22,763 bases of DNA from Saksenaea vasiformis B4078. Taxonomy: Eukaryota > Mucoromycota > Mucoromycetes > Mucorales > Saksenaeaceae. Location: the NCBI GenBank assembly GCA_000697055.1, contig JNDT01001983.1, forward strand, positions 1 through 22,763, given 5' to 3'. The notes below the pieces were generated by a model, which did not search any database, had not been told where the DNA came from, and worked only from the letters and a program-made list of their open reading frames with translations. Position numbers and translations under genes: made by a program. Numbering within the stretch: the first letter of the stretch is position 1; the number at the start of each line of letters is the position of its first letter. This document shows, piece by piece, positions 19,187 through 22,763 of the stretch.

Positions 19187-21851
19187 ATGTCCTCGCAAAG
19201 CTATTACGGCGTTCCTTCGTCGTCATTCATGACGTCGAAGAGATCTTTTCGACGGAACTCGGTCCCGACAATTGAATCGTTGGACGATAGTTATTTCAGC
19301 TCTTCTCCCAAATCTACTGGCTTTACTCCCCAACCTTTGGATATGCGCGCCGCTTCCCCTTTCTCGCCTGCTTCACCTATTCTCAACTCGCCTTCACCCT
19401 CTCCGACAAATTCAACTGCCTCAATGAGAGCAGCAAGAACTCACCAGCACCGCCTCAACGCTGCTCAAGAGCAACGTACCTACCACGATAGCTGCCAGCG
19501 TCTTCTGACCCATATTTCATCCGTTATGGGTATCTGTGAGGACCTTCGAGGTTGCAACAAGGACAAGTCAATGATCCATTATCCCTTGATGGAAACGTCT
19601 AATCGACCCGTGCCCCAGCGATCTCAAACGTTGGCAAACCCTATTATTAGCCACGGACTTGAAACCGCCTCACAACCGGATATTGGTTCTCCTTCTTCCG
19701 TGATCGATGCTGTGAGAAGATCCTCCATCCGTTCTTCTGTGGAGCCTACGACGCCTTTTGCACAATCCCTAGAGCAGCATCGTTTGCTGAGCAGCGACAT
19801 CTCCAAGGAACTGAACATCCTGAACTTGAACCTTAAGGTTGGTCATTCGGAGACCGACCTGGGTACCTTGGAGAAACAATCAATCGCTAATTTGCTGGAT
19901 GAGAAACTTTCCCAATGCGTCCGCCATCTTGAAAACCTATTCACTCGCGTTGCTGACACTTCATCCAAGGTACTTGTCACAGGCGATTTAAACTCGGGAA
20001 AATCTACTTTCGTGAACGCACTACTGAAGCGGGAGCTTTTACCCGCTGATCAACAACCATGTACCAGCATGTTCTGTGAGGTACTGGATGCCACTCTAAA
20101 CGATGGTGTTGAGCAAGTTCACGCCATTCCAGATGTGGAAAAGTACAATCGTTTGGATCCTGAAACGTATCACTTGATTGAGATGCGTCACTTGTACAAG
20201 GTGATCACCGAACATTATGAACACTACAAGATGTTGAAGATCTATGCAAGCGATGCACGCTCCACCCAAGAAAGTCTTCTTCACAATGGTGTGGTTGATA
20301 TTGCTTTGATTGACTCCCCGGGTTTAAACACGGATTCGGTAAAGACAACTGCTGTCTTTGCCCGCCAAGAAGAAATTGATGTGGTGGTCTTTGTTGTGAG
20401 CGCTGAAAACCACTTTACCCTTTCGGTAAGCAATAATAACATGACTGTTATTTCCCAAGTATAGTTTGTATTTACTTATTAATGGTTTGTTATTACAATA
20501 GGGCAAAGAATTTTTATGGAATGCAGCAAATGAAAAGACTCACATTTTCATTGTGGTCAACCGTTTCGACTCCATTCGCGACAAGGATCGATGCAAACGC
20601 TTGATTCTGGAACAAATCCGCCAACTGTCACCGGCTACTTATGCTGATGCTGATGACCTTGTACACTTTGTGAGCGCAGGCAATGTAGATCTCGAGCCTG
20701 GCTCTCGCAAATTGGACGCTCCGGAATTTGCACGCCTGGAGCAGCGTCTGCGTGCCTTTGTTCTCGAAAACCGTGCCAAGTCCAAGCTCTCCCCTGCGAA
20801 GAATTATCTGGTCAATCTCCTGACAGATATTAACGTGCTGTCGAAGGCTAACAAAAAGAAGGCCGCGCACGAATACAGCGATGCTACGCAGGAACTGGAA
20901 AAGGATCTGCCAGCCTACGAGAATCTGTTACGAGTGCGGGACCGCTTGCTGAATCAAGTGGAGAAAGTGGCCGAGTCATCCGTGGCAACCATTCAACGTC
21001 AAACCGTGAACAAACTGAGCACAGCCGTGGAAAACATTGGCCAGGCCATTGGCAATATCGAATATCCCGGTATCTTACTTGTCTGGCAATATGCGCAAGA
21101 TATTGCAGACTCAATGTCCCAGCGACTTCTGAAAGATGTACGACAGATGGAAAATCAAGCACGCCAGGAGACCTCCAAATGTGTCGCCAAAGTACATGAT
21201 ATGGGTACAGAAAACCTCGGCAACTATCCCAGCTTGGCAGATGTTGACAAGATGTTTCTCAAGAACCACGACCGGCGCGTAGTTATCAACGTGGAACCAA
21301 CTGACCTGATTGACCTTGTGCTGGACGATAAACTGTCTGGTGCTGCGCTGTCCTTTGGTGCTGCAGCGATGGTGGGTGGCCGTATGCTAGGAATCAAGGA
21401 CACGATGTCTAGCATCTGTAGCATGTCTAGTGTGCTGGGTGCACAAAACATCCGACGACTCATCGTGCCTGTGGTCAGTATCGCAAGTGTTGGCTTCTTG
21501 GTTTATATCATATCCGACATGCGTTACGCAGTGGAACGCAAACTTCTCAAGAAATTCCAAGCAGCGGTGCGTGATACAGCTTATGTCGAAGGTCAGAGCA
21601 ACCGCATTGCACGTGAAGCTCGTAAAATGTTGCGCGTGGAAGGATGGGAGATCCAGAATCGCCTCCAGAAGGCGATTGAGAACAAAGAAATCAAGCGTAG
21701 CGAATTAGAATCCCTTGCACACCGTTCACAGGAGACGATCGAGTACTTCACCAACATTCTTGACAAATCCGTGGCGTTACTGGACAAGGTTGAGGCGGTG
21801 AAGATTGAGAACGCGCACCACAGCAAAAATAAGGACTGTCTTCAGAACTAA
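19187..21851 (+). CDS. fzo1: Mitofusin Fzo1, mitochondrial outer-membrane fusion GTPase
   Basis: A dynamin-related GTPase that tethers and fuses mitochondrial outer membranes. Exons 19187-20425 and 20502-21851, joined in phase over a 76-nt intron (GTAAGC to ATAG); 862 aa (yeast 855). Residues 1-90 are Ser/Pro-rich. The GTPase domain shows the P loop GDLNSGKST (about 266-274), the switch Thr in PCTSMFCEV (293), G3 DSPGL (376-380) and G4 NRFD (433-436). Two hydrophobic segments, near 692-710 (Gly/Ala-rich) and 733-750 (IVPVVSIASVGFLVYII), match the paired membrane spans with a short loop of fungal mitofusins. The helical C-terminal tail ends with a possible HR2-like coiled coil. The start at 19187 is the first Met of the frame and follows a probable UTR intron. 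It reads away from the minus-strand gene block. Confidence 0.97.
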
Positions 21852-22324
21852 AGATTAAACTTTCCCCGCTCTCCGTTATCGATTTTTGACAGATCCGTCT
21901 ACTATTAGATTTGTTTAGCATTATGAAGAAAAAATCCTTATTCCCTGTTATATCTATTTTTTTTGTCGTTGTTTCTATAAGAATATACTGTTTATTGAAT
22001 GAATTTTTACGCTACTCCATGTAAATTCTGCGTCCATCGAGAGCCAGGTTTGCGCTGAGGAGGGAATGAAATATGCAGTTATCAGTATATAAATTGGCGA
22101 TAAAATAGCACTCTGCTCATCAAAGTTGATCCCAAGATGGACACAAAATTTATTTGAGCAGCATAAAATTACATTATCTAGGCTGAAATATTCTTTGGAT
22201 TAACGCAAGATGAACCGCTTCTCTGCGCCAAGACGTATCATCATCTAGAACAAAATTTATTTAACTTGAACGTCACATAGTATTTATTTGATGCAAACGC
22301 TCACTGAAAACCCAGTATTTTATA
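21852..22324. other. FZO1 3' flank up to the Helitron end
   Basis: A/T-rich, with the FZO1 3' UTR and T runs near 21956. ACAAAATTTATTT occurs twice, at 22143-22155 and 22250-22262. No gene seen. Confidence 0.5.
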
Positions 22325-22376
22325 CTAGCCCTTCTCCACTTCGCTTCGCTCGTTTCGTTGCAGCCGCACGCGGCTG
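22325..22376 (-). mobile_element. Putative Helitron 3' terminus
   Basis: On minus, a perfect hairpin (CAGCCGC-GT-GCGGCTG, 22376-22361) is followed 32 nt later by CTAG (22328-22325) and then a T. A 3' CTAG preceded by a short GC-rich hairpin and inserted before T is the Helitron hallmark, and the helicase fragment lies inside in the same orientation. The hairpin-to-end distance is longer than the usual 10-15 nt. The 5' end (TC) lies outside the window. Confidence 0.6.
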
Positions 22377-22763
22377 GGAGTTGGATATGCGTTGTGCTCC
22401 CCAATTATGAAAAGAGGCGGCGCACCGACCTTTAAATTGAGCTGTGCCAGAGGAAGTCCAGAGGTGTTGAAACTGCGCAGAGCTTCTTGGGAAATTTCAT
22501 CTATACCGTCTTGTTGGTTGACGTCGCAAGAATCTGAGGAGAGGATCGATATCTGCTGGCCATCAATTCTAGACAATAGCGATTGATTCAGAGCATCTAC
22601 TTTCTCGTTTGTTGTCGCGAGTATGGTTCGACCTCTGAAGAACTCCATAGGATTAGTATTCATGAGCTCATCTATGGGATAAATGCTGCGGATGAGATCC
22701 TCTTCAGATTCTGTAGAACGGATATAAGACGGAAGACGAAGATTTCCATATAAGGACGGGTTG
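22325..22763 (-). CDS. Pif1-like helicase fragment of a Helitron (partial)
   Basis: The last 145 codons of a frame that enters from the right edge. Family features of the C-terminal part of Helitron/Pif1 helicases are clear: LRLPSYIRSTESEEDLIRSI, then YP, then FFRGRTILATTNEKVDALN, LSSDS, and SGLPLAQLNLKVGAP. In intact relatives VGAP is followed by a core such as LLRNL and GLCNGTRL; here the frame instead runs into unrelated sequence, through a hairpin, and stops at TAG in the CTAG at 22325. The helicase is therefore truncated and probably inactive. Confidence 0.8.
   Translation of the reverse strand, partial: NPSLYGNLRLPSYIRSTESEEDLIRSIYPIDELMNTNPMEFFRGRTILATTNEKVDALNQSLLSRIDGQQISILSSDSCDVNQQDGIDEISQEALRSFNTSGLPLAQLNLKVGAPPLFIIGEHNAYPTPSRVRLQRNERSEVEKG

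Noticed and set aside
1..22763. CRISPR array, phage genes, rRNA genes, biosynthetic cluster or defence system
   Set aside because: No regular repeat-spacer pattern, structural genes or cluster enzymes were seen; the gene set is ordinary eukaryotic housekeeping.

Overview
The window looks like nuclear DNA of an early-diverging filamentous fungus, most likely Mucoromycota (Mucorales-like). The genes are compact and cut by many short introns (43-62 nt in the models I could verify, with GT-AG ends and CTRAY-like branch points). They include RNA polymerase I RPA135, exon-junction protein Y14/RBM8A (absent from baker's yeast) and fungal mitofusin Fzo1, and the right edge carries a Helitron-type Pif1 helicase fragment. 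The genus cannot be fixed from the sequence alone.

Layout, left to right. Positions 1-1165 hold a run of intron-like modules on the minus strand, probably an uncharacterised multi-exon transcript leaving the left edge; strong polypurine tracts lie within it. A tandem minus-strand block follows: RPA135 (5748-1997, seven exons), RBM8A/Y14 (7974-7257, five exons, one a GC-AG intron), pyridoxal kinase (10004-8697, about seven exons, including one of 16 nt), a class I SAM methyltransferase (11288-10388, three exons) and a C2H2 zinc-finger factor of Crz1/Azf1 type (14860-13904, possibly with an upstream exon at 15170-15080). Reading plus, FZO1 occupies 19187-21851 with one intron. At the right edge a minus-strand Pif1-like helicase fragment runs into what looks like a Helitron 3' terminus (hairpin, then CTAG next to T) at 22325.

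The long gaps (11.3-13.4 kb and 15.2-19.0 kb) have no confident gene. They contain several stretches with protein-like open frames, broken by stops or lacking start codons, which look like decayed or unannotated genes, plus a degenerate tRNA-like A/B-box element.

Most genes are unrelated housekeeping functions: rRNA transcription, mRNA quality control, vitamin B6 salvage and mitochondrial fusion. They do not form a pathway or operon. I found no defence system, CRISPR array, phage or toxin gene. The most notable signals are the Helitron terminus with its truncated helicase, an unresolved splice junction in the pyridoxal kinase gene, and the coding-like relics.
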